From assembly GCA_003427395.1 (NCBI GenBank), contig BFEA01000309.1, positions 1,593,760-1,641,122 of the forward strand: a stretch of DNA of 47,363 bases. Direction: 5' to 3'. The position numbers were made by a program, and so were the translations under genes. Every line of letters starts with the position of its first letter. The first letter of the stretch is position 1. Source of the stretch: Chara braunii (lineage: Eukaryota > Streptophyta > Charophyceae > Charales > Characeae). Shown one piece after another: positions 33,032 to 41,827 of this stretch. Below the pieces are notes generated by a model, which saw only the letters and a program-made list of their open reading frames with translations, searched no databases and was not told where the DNA came from.

Positions 33032-33612
33032 AAATTCCTGCTTAACCCGAGAGACACTTCCTAAATCTTTGCTTCCCCACCCCTTTTTTTTCCTTTGGAG
33101 ACCCCGATTGAATTCCTTGATTCCAAGAGAGAAAAGAGTGAGCCGGAGGCGAAAAGGGAAGGAACGAAGTGAGAAGGGTTCACGATGCGAGAAGGAGAAT
33201 GAGAGGGAGTAGACAGGCTAGTGATATCTGATCGCTAGGTGGATCAAGTCCTGGGACCCGGGTAATTCCACGCTCGAGGTGGGCCGAGTAGGGGCGTGGT
33301 TCCGGATAGGCTAACTTAGGACTAGGGATCGGTTCGGCGGGGGACATAGGGCACGGGTGTGTGACTGCGGTCCGACTCCGGAGGAAGGGTTGCCACCTTT
33401 CTTCAAGGATAACCTGTGCTCGCGGCTAGTCCTTGTATCTGGAAGTGGGAGGACCTCTTAGCGGGGGAGGACAGGGAGGTAGTCGAGTGAGACGACGTTC
33501 CTTCTTTGGTCCATTTGATCCTGCTGGGCTCATAGGCACCTTCTTCTTCCAGGGTAGGGGTAGTCTCTCGAGTGGCCAAAGTGACAAAAATATCTCTCTT
33601 TGATTAGGGTGA
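33032..33612. other. stretch without supported gene
   Basis: Purine-rich sequence between the possible splice donor and the first small tandem ORF. No motif recognised. Confidence 0.35.
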
Positions 33613-33966
33613 ATGAGCCTAGAAGCGGTCCCGGAAGGGATCAGCGTAAGTAGTTACGGTGGAGTCGACGTGTGGTGTTACACTTTCCGCCTGTGGACGG
33701 GAGACTTCGACGTCGCCATCTACGTGGAAGAGGGGCGGGACCAGGGAGAGAATTTCCTTCGCGAATGAGAGGAGGCAGTAGGCAACTCTCGGGCGGAAAG
33801 AGGGGAGCTGCGAGGGTACGGGCTTAGATACTTCTACTCATTAGGATACCGGATTTATCCTAGGGGAGGACAACCCACGCCGGTGATTCCTTACACTTAC
33901 CTCGACGGATCGGACGGGTGGAGAGTGTTGGTCACAATCATAACGGAGGTAGTGGGGCACTTATGA
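33613..33966 (+). pseudogene. small tandem ORF, copy 1 (unknown)
   Basis: A 118-codon frame from ATG 33613 with one internal TGA (33766-33768). It is a clear paralogue of the following ORF: GGVDVWCYTFRLWTGDFDVA here, GGVEVWCYNVYLWTGDFDIA there, and both end with YLDGSDGWR and a short hydrophobic tail (LVTIITEVVGHL / LVAIIEEIVENL). The stop overlaps the next start as ATGA. Family unknown; about 118 aa, no membrane segment or signal peptide evident. Confidence 0.55.
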
Positions 33967-34322
33967 GCTTGGGGCTTTTGGAGTTTGAGCCGACAGGCAT
34001 TAGTGTGGGCAGCCGTGGGGGTGTAGAGGTCTGGTGCTACAACGTTTACCTGTGGACTGGGGATTTCGATATAGCACTTTACGTGGAAGCAGAGACTGAC
34101 CAAGGGGAAGCGTTCCTAAATAGTTGGGAAGCGATTGGCCATGCTCAGTTAGAGAGGGAGCTGTTAGGGCACTACGGGGTTAGATATTTCTATACGTTGG
34201 GATGTCGAACCTTCCGGCAAGGGGAGCGACCTGCTCCAGTGATACGGGAGGCATATCTGGATGGGTCAGACGGGTGGAGAATATTAGTGGCGATCATAGA
34301 GGAGATTGTGGAGAATTTATGA
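33963..34322 (+). CDS. small tandem ORF, copy 2 (unknown)
   Basis: An intact 119-aa frame starting at ATG 33963, which overlaps the stop of copy 1 by four bases. Shared features with copy 1: a Trp-Cys-Tyr motif, LWTGDFD, LRYFYSLGYR/VRYFYTLGCR, and YLDGSDGWR. Function unknown. Its preservation without a stop while copy 1 has one may be chance. It ends in TTATGAG, the same overlapping stop/start form, but the frame beginning there closes after five codons. Confidence 0.6.
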   Translation: MSLGLLEFEPTGISVGSRGGVEVWCYNVYLWTGDFDIALYVEAETDQGEAFLNSWEAIGHAQLERELLGHYGVRYFYTLGCRTFRQGERPAPVIREAYLDGSDGWRILVAIIEEIVENL

Positions 34323-34393
34323 GTCTAGGGATTTGAGCCGGCAAGCGTGTTCGGTGGGGGTCGTTAGGGAGATAGTGCAGGGCTAGGAGGGGC

Positions 34394-35077
34394 ATGGTTA
34401 GGATTGTGGAAGCAGCAGAAGACGACAGGGTAAAAATCGAGAGGGTTGACCTTCTCACTGGCAAAGACCGAGAATGCTTTAGTGTTCCCTTGGATCATCG
34501 TACGGAGAGATACCTAGCTGGGCGTGAGAGAGGGGTGGAGCTTGAGAAGGGTGTCTTTCTTTGGGCACGGTTCGCCGTAGGCATTTGGGAAGGAGATCAG
34601 TGGACAAGGAATAGGCCTCGAGAGGTGTGGGTTGAGTACGTCACCCACTGGGCCTTAGGGTGGTATCGGGCAGACCACTGGGAGTTACGCGCGGGGCCTA
34701 TCCTGAAGAGGATCTTCGAGGAGGTTCCCCTTCGGCATAGCCTGCCTTTCCGCTTAAGGGTGACTTGCGCCCGGGACGAGGAGTACCCTCGTGCCGCGGG
34801 TTGCGTCCAGGCTGTATTTCCTTCTTATGTCTTTAGGAGAGTGTGTGGTGAGGGGACCGCGTACGAGAAAGTCGTGAGGTCTATAAGGCGGGAGAGAAGG
34901 AGGGGCCTGTCCTTTCGTTCGCTCCATTGGTTCTACTCCTATTGTGTGGACAACCCGGTCCCGTATGGGGTTAGGGCTGATTTGTCAAGGAGAGGATCTC
35001 TCTGGAGTCGGAAAGAGACCGTGAAGGCGGGCGAGACTACCACTACCAAAGGGTGTTTGGGGTACATCAAAAGGTAG
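34394..35077 (+). CDS. P-family accessory protein P1, intact (unknown)
   Basis: A 227-aa frame without internal stops, ATG 34394 to TAG. It is the best reference for the tandem family. The N-terminal part opens MVRIVEAAEDDRVKIERVD, then has a Trp-rich stretch (FLWARFAVGIWEGDQW). The C-terminal part has PRAAGCVQAVFPSYVFRRV then RSLHWFYSYCVDNPVPYG. These blocks recur in P2-P5 and in the minus-strand element (22831-23505). No known domain recognised, no transmembrane segment, strongly Arg-rich and probably basic, which would suit nucleic-acid or Gag binding (inference only). The gap to P2 is 10 bp. Confidence 0.7.
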   Translation: MVRIVEAAEDDRVKIERVDLLTGKDRECFSVPLDHRTERYLAGRERGVELEKGVFLWARFAVGIWEGDQWTRNRPREVWVEYVTHWALGWYRADHWELRAGPILKRIFEEVPLRHSLPFRLRVTCARDEEYPRAAGCVQAVFPSYVFRRVCGEGTAYEKVVRSIRRERRRGLSFRSLHWFYSYCVDNPVPYGVRADLSRRGSLWSRKETVKAGETTTTKGCLGYIKR

Positions 35078-35087
35078 GATAGAATGA

Positions 35088-35771
35088 ATGGTTCTATTTG
35101 ACCGGAGCATCAGTGGGCTCTTTTAGTCTCCTCTAGGGGAGCGAGGGGTGTGCAGCCTGGTCCCAAGCAGCGTCAAGGTCCCCGATTGGAGAAGAATAGA
35201 GGGAGGAGTTACGGCCGAAGGAAGTTTCGTGTGGATAGAATCGGAGGAAGAGAAAGAGGGAACGGCTGAGGTGCGTCTTAAAGTCACCTCGATAATCTTC
35301 GTCAAGCCGGAGGCTTCGTTAAAGATTATTGTACCCCTGGTCTTGGGCCAACGGGGTGGGCTGGACTTGTTAATCGGGGAGGCTAGAGAAGTCAGAAGGC
35401 AGTGGATAGATAGGGTCCGGGAGGAGTTTGAGTTTGAGGCGTTAGAGGCTGAGAGGTTCGCTAGGGCACGCAAACTCCCAAGGGCGAGTTACCCCGTGAC
35501 CGCGTGGGTCCCAGACTTTGTATTCTCAAGTTAGAGCGAGGGAAGAGTGGTGAGACTCTTGGAAAGAGGAAGGAGTTTGGGATTACCCTTTGGAGCCCTG
35601 TGGACGATGTACACGCATTGTATCGATCAGGGTATCCCTCCGCGCAGAAAGCTTTGGGGTATTTTTAGGAGATTGGGGTCCCAGGAGAAACCCTTTACCT
35701 TCTCACCGGAAAGATACTACTGGTGGGTTTTCAAGACGACGGTGGTAAATGGTGAGATTTGTGCTCGGTGA
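35088..35771 (+). pseudogene. P-family accessory protein P2
   Basis: From ATG 35088 to TGA 35771 is 228 codons, exactly the size of P1, with two in-frame TAG codons at 35124 and 35532. Family blocks: VPDWRRIEGGVTAEGSFVWI, PRASYPVTAWVPDFVFSS, and, after the second TAG, GALWTMYTHCIDQGIPPRR. Both stops lie inside conserved alignment, so the reading frame is otherwise continuous. The last 23 bases overlap the start of P3. Confidence 0.7.
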
Positions 35772-36477
35772 GAATGGGGCAGTAGAGGCAATAGAGGCCA
35801 GTGACGGAGGCAGAGTCTTGATCCCGGGGGACCCTCGCGTGACGCCCTACTGGATGAGCGTTGAGAAAGGCGGAGTCATCTGGGAAGGCGCCTACGTGTG
35901 GGTTTGAGCTCGCAGGCTTACCTGGAAAGAAGGAGTGCGAAGAGGGGGTCCGCCTGACCTCGGTCGTTTCCTAGAGATTCGGGTTACGATTGTCCTCAAC
36001 GAGGACACGTGGACTGAAGTGTGGAGGGGTTTGGTAACCGGCCGAGAGACCTATATGGAGTACCGTGAGTCCGCAAGGCTGGTAGTAGACAATCTAGTAC
36101 TGAGTGATTACGAAGAAGGGACCTTCGAATCGTGGACGCAGGTGTCCTTCGTCGAACCAGGCGAGGTCCCTCGCGCGTCCGGAGTCCTCCACGCGGAGCT
36201 GCCTCAATTTATGACGCGCTCATTCTTGAGAGACCCGGAGGAAAGAGTAGTGGCGGTAGTTAGAGCCGCTCGGGACTCCGGAGTGCGGACAAGAGGGTTG
36301 TTCTGGCTCTATACGCGATGTGTGGACGCTGGGGTTCCCCCTAGGGGAGAGCTGTCCTCTATATTCGAGAGATTGAGGGAGTTTGAGGGGGTCCGAGCAC
36401 ACGTCGCGGACGTCCCGTACGCCCGCCTCTTCGAGGAAGAGCAGGTGGCTAACCGGCGGGGGTACGAAGCTCGATGA
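35749..36477 (+). pseudogene. P-family accessory protein P3
   Basis: A 243-codon frame from ATG 35749 (MVRFVLGENGAVEA, like MVRIVEAAED of P1) to TGA 36477, with one in-frame TGA at 35905 just after EGAYVWV. Family blocks: EIRVTIVLNE, EVPRASGVLHAELPQFMTRS, and RGLFWLYTRCVDAGVPPRGE then LSSIF. The stop overlaps the P4 start as ATGA. Confidence 0.7.
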
Positions 36478-37220
36478 TAAGGGGGGTTCCAAGGACTCTT
36501 TGGGCCTCAGTAGAGCCTGTGAGTGGGGAAGGAGAGGTTGTCCACGTCTCATTGCTCAAGGAAAGTCAAAGGGATCCGCCAAGGGCCATTCGAAGGGAAG
36601 TAGCCGAGATCCGTTGAGGGAGAGCATTCGTTCGATTGACAGTGAGCAGCGGAGAGGGGTTGGTGGTCGGAGAGGCCACAGTGTTCTATTCTAAGGAGGG
36701 CTTCATGGAGGTGGTCCGCAACTTGAAATTAAGGGAGGACCCTCTTGTAGACGCACCGGCGATTCAAGAACGTCTAGAGAGGCTTGTGGAGGAGGCAAGT
36801 CCTCAAGGACAGTACACTAGGATCTACCGAGTGACCTACGCAGGTTGGGAAGAAATACCTCGGTTTTTCGACTGTGACCCCGTCAGGGTCCCTCGATTCA
36901 TCCTTAAGCGGATTTATCCCTCAGAAGTGGTCCGAAAGGCGGTGGGACGTAGGATCGCGATCCTTAACCAATTTCGGTTCACAAGGTCGGACCTGCATTC
37001 CCGATTGACCTGGTGCCTTCAGAGTCCATACGAGGACAATTGGTCGTCACAATGGGGCCTGGGCTACGCCTTTGAGGGCTTGGGCCAACACGTAAAGGTC
37101 TCGACCATGACCTGGAGATACTTGGGCAAAATCTGTGAGGCGGGGTTAGAAGGATTAGACCCATTTGATCTCATACGGATATCTATAGCATGCCGATGGA
37201 GGAATTTGAGGCATGAGTGA
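36474..37220 (+). pseudogene. P-family accessory protein P4
   Basis: A 249-codon frame from ATG 36474 to TGA 37220, with one in-frame TGA at 36615. It is the most diverged of the clear copies: WEEIPRFFDCDPVRVPRFI corresponds to the PRA block, KRIYPSEVVRKAVGRR to the helix after it, and SDLHSRLTWCLQSPYEDN to the aromatic/Cys block. It overlaps the next small ORF by eight bases (ATGAGTGA). Confidence 0.6.
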
Positions 37221-37413
37221 GCCCGACATCGCTGAACTGGTGGGTTTAGAAAGGGTTAGGGCAGAGTTATACCGGATATTAGCCCTTTGCTGGGAAGAGG
37301 AAAGGAGAGCGAGGCCAGGGGCCTTACGGAGGATCAAGTTATTGGAGACTACCATGATCAAAGTGCTAGATGACTTAAAAGAGGAGCTACTCTCCGGGAG
37401 GGGAGAGGCATGA
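37213..37413 (+). CDS. small helical ORF between P4 and P5 (unknown)
   Basis: 66 codons, intact, from ATG 37213. Rich in Leu, Glu and Arg with heptad-like spacing (LYRILALCWEEERRARPG, LETTMIKVLDDLKEELL), so probably a short helical or coiled-coil protein. It overlaps P4 upstream by 8 bases and the next ORF downstream by 4 bases (ATGA). Not recognised. Confidence 0.45.
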   Translation: MSEPDIAELVGLERVRAELYRILALCWEEERRARPGALRRIKLLETTMIKVLDDLKEELLSGRGEA

Positions 37414-37886
37414 GAGCCACCTACACCTCGAGTTCGATAAATTGGGGGTTGGAGACTAGGGACGACGGCCCCGAGGTCGAGATAGTAGGAGGAGCAGATC
37501 TTGGCCACAGCCTTGGAGAGGACCAAGTGGTTAGAGCCGAGAAGAGCTTCCTCGTCGAGGTCTTGAGACTGGCCTCGTAGAAAAGAAGGTCCTGGACTAC
37601 TTTAGCAAGGTTTTCGGTCGCTATTAGGGGGGCGAGAGGGGTACGGTTCTCTAGAACGTGGAGAGAGCCCCTGTCGAAGGTCGAGAGAAGGTTTGAGGAG
37701 GACTCTAGGTGGCTTGGAAACCCACTCGAGGCCAGGGTGCACCTAGTAGAGGCACGTTTCTGGGACAGGTCAAGCGAATACGAGCAGGCATTGTATCAAA
37801 CGATAATCGACCAGGGCGAAGGCTCTCGAGAGAGGTGTGAAGACTCGCTCGTCGAGGCGGCGAAGAGATTGGCTCGGGTAAGGTAA
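37410..37886 (+). pseudogene. unknown ORF between P4 and P5, one in-frame TAG
   Basis: A 159-codon frame from ATG 37410 to TAA 37886, with a TAG at 37578. Mixed charged composition (FLVEVLRLAS before the stop, YEQALYQTIIDQGEGSRERC after). It ends inside GTAAGGTAAG, nine bases before P5. No family recognised. Its place in the overlapping series suggests it was translated with its neighbours. Confidence 0.45.
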
Positions 37887-37894
37887 GCCGGCCA

Positions 37895-38623
37895 ATGATT
37901 AGGTACGACAGGGGGGGCCCTATCGGAACCTTGGAAAGGGCCTGGAAGACGGGATCTAGATATGGCGTGACCCTCCCTAGGGTTGAGGAAGGAAGGGAGG
38001 TCACTACGAAATTCTTCGAAATATACGGGCAAGAAACGCTAGTCCGTTTCTCGATAGTCTCAAGGGACGGTACCCGCACGTGAAGAGTAGAGATCTTCTT
38101 GTCTCCCGATGACAGGCGGTTCTTTGCTACGGAGTTGGCGGAAGGAAATGACCCTCTGAGTATCGCGGAGAGAACCCGAGACCGACTTAGAAGGTTGAGA
38201 GGGGGAGTGGCAGGAAGGCGTGAGATAGAAAGGGTTGAATACCGAGGATAGTTAGAGATCCCACGGGCAGCCCACGACCGGACGTGGGAGATCCCTACTT
38301 GGGTCTACCGATTGCTCTACCCCGACAACACAGTGGTGAGGAAAGTCCAAATTAGAGGACCGATAATTGAGAAATTCCCCCTGGGGGAGGAAAAGGGGCA
38401 CGAACTGTTCACCCTGTGTTGGGAGTCCCTAGAGCTTACAGACTTTGAGTGGTGGGCTTTGGTAGGCGATTTCATCAAACCCCTGTTCTCTGGACAGGAC
38501 GGAGAAGTGGATAGAGATCTGATTAGGTGGTGCTCGCAAGAAGGGATTAGGGGCATCTCGGACCTGGAGATTGCCAACCTTGCGCTAGCCGCTAGCAAAG
38601 AGAAAAAACTGCGGGACTCCTAG
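37895..38623 (+). pseudogene. P-family accessory protein P5
   Basis: A 243-codon frame from ATG 37895 (MIRYDRGGPIGTLERAWK) to TAG 38621, with TGA at 38081 and TAG at 38249. Family blocks: RVEIFLSPDDRRFF, LEIPRAAHDRTWEIPTWVYR, TVVRKVQIRG, and GHELFTLCWESLELTDFEWW at the aromatic/Cys position. The frame stays open for about 29 more codons after the terminal TAG (WTVISEESEGESE), so this TAG may itself be a mutation and P5 may once have run into the Gag N-terminus. Confidence 0.6.
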
Positions 38624-38625
38624 TG

Positions 38626-40562
38626 GACTGTGATTAGCGAGGAGTCTGAAGGAGAAAGTGAGGCACGTGAATCGAGTGAAGAGGGAAGAGGGAAGAGGCT
38701 CGGAAGAGAGTAACGGGGCAGGAGGCCGAGGGAGTGACACTAGTGGAGAAAGCGACTAAGAGCTGGTGCATGGAAAGTGTGGTTGAGCACGGGCTCGCCC
38801 AAACACCTAAGACCGCTGCTATGGGGTGAACCGAGGAGGATACCGAATTAGGGGCAAGGTTGAGTAAGTCAGTCGAGGGGGTGATCGAGGGGGTAGAAAC
38901 TATGGGTAGAGCCTTAAGAAACCTGGAAGAACCCCTCGGAGAAAAAGCTGCGGAACCTCGTGCAAGATCGGACGAGCGTTTGCACCGAGAGATGGAACCA
39001 CGTGTCCCTATGAGAGAAAGGGTGGCCGAAGCCACAAGGGGCTTCCCCGTCGAAACCCGATGGGCGGACCACGTGGACACGGAAGAGAGAATCGGCGATG
39101 GGCAGGAGTGCCCTCGTGATAGGGCTGGATGCTGGGCACCGAGGAGGAGCGAGGAAGGTGGCCCGAGGAGGAGGGAACTTGGGGATAGACGACCAACCGA
39201 AATTGGGGGAGGACCGCGAAGGTGGGCAGCCAGGGAGATCGGTCCCGCTTGGGCACGAGAAGAGGCAGTAGGAAGGAATATGGGAGGACCCGAAGATATC
39301 TGGAGAGGGGCTAGGGCCCCGGAATCCATGCACTGGGAACGCGAAGATCTAGGTTATGGGGGTCGCAGGGAGGAGGAATCATGGGGGCCTCCGAGACCTC
39401 GACCCCGGATGGAGGATTTGGATACTTCCTAGTACAAACCTTACGATCCAGCGATAGATGGGCCGACCGACGGACCTTATGATGATCGCAGAGTCCCTTA
39501 TTTTGATGTAAACCTGGGCTAGAGTCGCTCTACTTTAACGGAAGGGACGTGACCGGGTTCTTTGAAAAATGGTAGAGTTACGCCTACTGGAAAAAGTTTT
39601 CGGAAAAAGAGTGGATCGACCACTTCATACAACATTCGGACCCGGAGCTGGACCAGGCCATCAGGGCCGTGTACCCGTCTGATGGCAGGTGGAAGACCTT
39701 CAAAAGCAGCCTACTGAGGAGCTTTGCGTGTGACGACATGATCCCCACGACAGAGGGGCTGCGTCGAGTGACGAGAGGAGAGCAAGAAAGCCTGGTGGCC
39801 TTTACTCGGAGGTTCAAGCGCTTGTCCCAGGCCTTAGTTGATAGGGGGATGCTTTCGAAAGTTGACAGGTGCGTGATGTTCATGTTGCACCTACCTGAAG
39901 AGAAGAGGTGGGAGGTCCTCGAAAAGGCCCCTAGGGACTCCGCTAATTTCGAAAGGGTCGCCGAAGTAGTCTTCACTAGAGGAGGTGTGGACGTACGAGA
40001 ATATATGAAGGAAAGTCTGGACATGGCACTCCAGAGCATGCGCTCCCAAAAGGACGACGGTCCTCGTGGTAACGAAAGGCAGCCTCCGGGGCCTGCCGCC
40101 CAGTGCTGGGGAGGAGGACCCCCGAGTTGGCGGAACGAACCTGGCAATCAAGTGAGCTGGAGGGCCGATCGAGAGGCCGGAGGAAATCGGACCTCGGAAT
40201 GGGGAAATTCCTAGTGGAAGGATGCAAGGGATGGAAAGTGGGGAGACCCTCCCCAACCTAGGGCCATGGGGGCTCGACCAGAGGTGAGTCAGGCTAGAAC
40301 GCCACCGCCTCCCGGATCTCCTGCGGCAACGGGAGCGCCCCCTCAAGTCGCTCCCCGCCCTAACAACCCCCTACCTCGAAGTGGGTGTGTGTATTGCAAT
40401 GAAGAGGGTCACATCAAGCGGGAATGCCCGTACCTTACGAAAGCCCTGAGGTTGGGGGTGGTCAAATTGAATGAAAACAAATGGGTTGTGGGGGGGGATG
40501 ATGGAGAGGCGGTCTGCTTCTACCCCTCGATGAAGATGAATGTGGCCAAGAGGATAGCCCTC
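38626..40562 (+). pseudogene. gag polyprotein, Ty3/gypsy-type
   Basis: Capsid-precursor region in two frames. The N-terminal part (about 38710-39515) is a charged Arg/Glu/Pro-rich linker, with stops at 38827 (TGA) and 39430 (TAG). The capsid core begins in another frame at about 39522 (ESLYFNGRDVTGFFEKW, TAG at 39573, then WKTFKSSLLRSFACDD and LVAFTRRFKRLSQAL), matching the retrotransposon gag layout. TAG at 40212 is followed in frame by a Pro-rich linker and a CX2CX4HX4C zinc knuckle (CVYCNEEGHIKREC, 40386-40427) for RNA binding. TAG at 40563 separates it, still in frame, from the protease region. Confidence 0.85.
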
Positions 40563-40565
40563 TAG

Positions 40566-41801
40566 GAGGCAAGGCTGGGAAAGAAGCCCGAGGTTGGGGG
40601 CACCTCCAACTCATCCCATGTCCAAATGACGGAATCACCACGAGGCGTATCCATAAGGGAACACCAGGTGTCGAGCATCAAGTTCGTCAAGACCCAGCCT
40701 GAAGAGGATGAGCCTTGCCTAAGGGTAAAAACCCAAGTTGGGGCAGGGCCGTCCAAAGGCAAAGAAAGCGCGGCGGGGTGTAGAGAAAGAAGGAGCGGTG
40801 ACAACGACGAACCAATGGTCAACGCCAAAGGCACGAAAGAAAGCAAAGGGGACGAACCCACTTCTCCTAAATCACCTAGGAAGAAGGGGGTGAAAAAGTT
40901 CGAAATGAAATGTACCCTAGACGAAATAGACACCGTAGCTCCCCTACGGAGGACCCTAATGCAGCCTATGCAATGCACCCTTCTGGAGTACTTAACGGCC
41001 AGCAAGAGCGCTGGAGAAGAGCTCTTAAGCATCACGAGGCAAGTGCGAATCCCTCTCGCAAGAGGGCCCACATTTCCGGGAGATGGGCCGGCCAAGGAAG
41101 AACTGCAGTCCTCCCGGATCGCCATGGAGGAATTGCCGGCGAATTTCTTCTCGGGAGAAGATGCCAAAAGATTCTATGTATTAGGGAGTGGCCAACTCCA
41201 GGCGGTGGTGAGTGGAAAGAAGATGAGGGATCTGGTGGATAACGGGTCCGAATCCAAAGTATGTAGGGACTTCATTGCCTGGGAATTAGGTTTGGAAATA
41301 GATAGAGGGGTGTCAATGTCGATGGTCATAGCAGATAACAAGCTACAGCCGACAGAGGGGGTGTGCCATAGCCCCATGATCGAGGTCGCTGGGGTCGAGG
41401 CCACGGTCCCAACATTCTCGGTAAAGGAGTGTTCCTCCAAGTTGATCCTCGGGAGAACCTGGCTGAGCACGGTCCATGCTACCACAGTTGACCTACCAGA
41501 TGGAAGTCAAACTCTCTCAATCCAAAATCCGCATGGAATCCGGGTGGTCTTAAAGACCGTGGACGCTCAAGATGAGCGAAACTGGACCAGCATTCCAAGA
41601 CAGAAGGAGGCCCAGTCAAGGTTGTGCCAAGTCCGTCTAGAAGAATCACCCTTTGCTGATAAGAAACCTCCGGGGGACCGATTAAATGTCGAGGATGTAG
41701 GGGGCAGGGTCATGATCAATGGGGTAGGATACGAGAAGGAGGACGAGGAAGAGGAGTTCGGTGGGTGCGTAAGGTTGTCTTTTTTGGAGGAATCCCCCTA
41801 G
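40566..41801 (+). pseudogene. retropepsin-like aspartic protease region
   Basis: In frame with gag, separated only by the TAG at 40563. A long charged linker is followed by the protease core at about 41180-41460: FYVLGSGQLQAVVSGKKM, then LVDNGSES at 41232-41255, then LILGRTWL (the conserved hydrophobic-Gly loop). The catalytic triplet reads Asp-Asn-Gly where Asp-Ser/Thr-Gly is expected, so the protease would probably be impaired, or this is a lineage variant. The expected role is to cut the Gag-Pol polyprotein. The frame stops at TAG 41799. Confidence 0.75.
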
Positions 41802-41827
41802 CCTGAGGAGTCAAGAAGCATAAAACC

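Noticed and set aside
32278-33612. 5' LTR of the plus-strand element
   Set aside because: No sequence here repeats in 45.2-47.36 kb, and no primer-binding site was seen.
38634-39333. Minus-strand ORFs of 231 and 139 codons
   Set aside because: Shadows of the plus-strand gag linker and each other; no independent signal.
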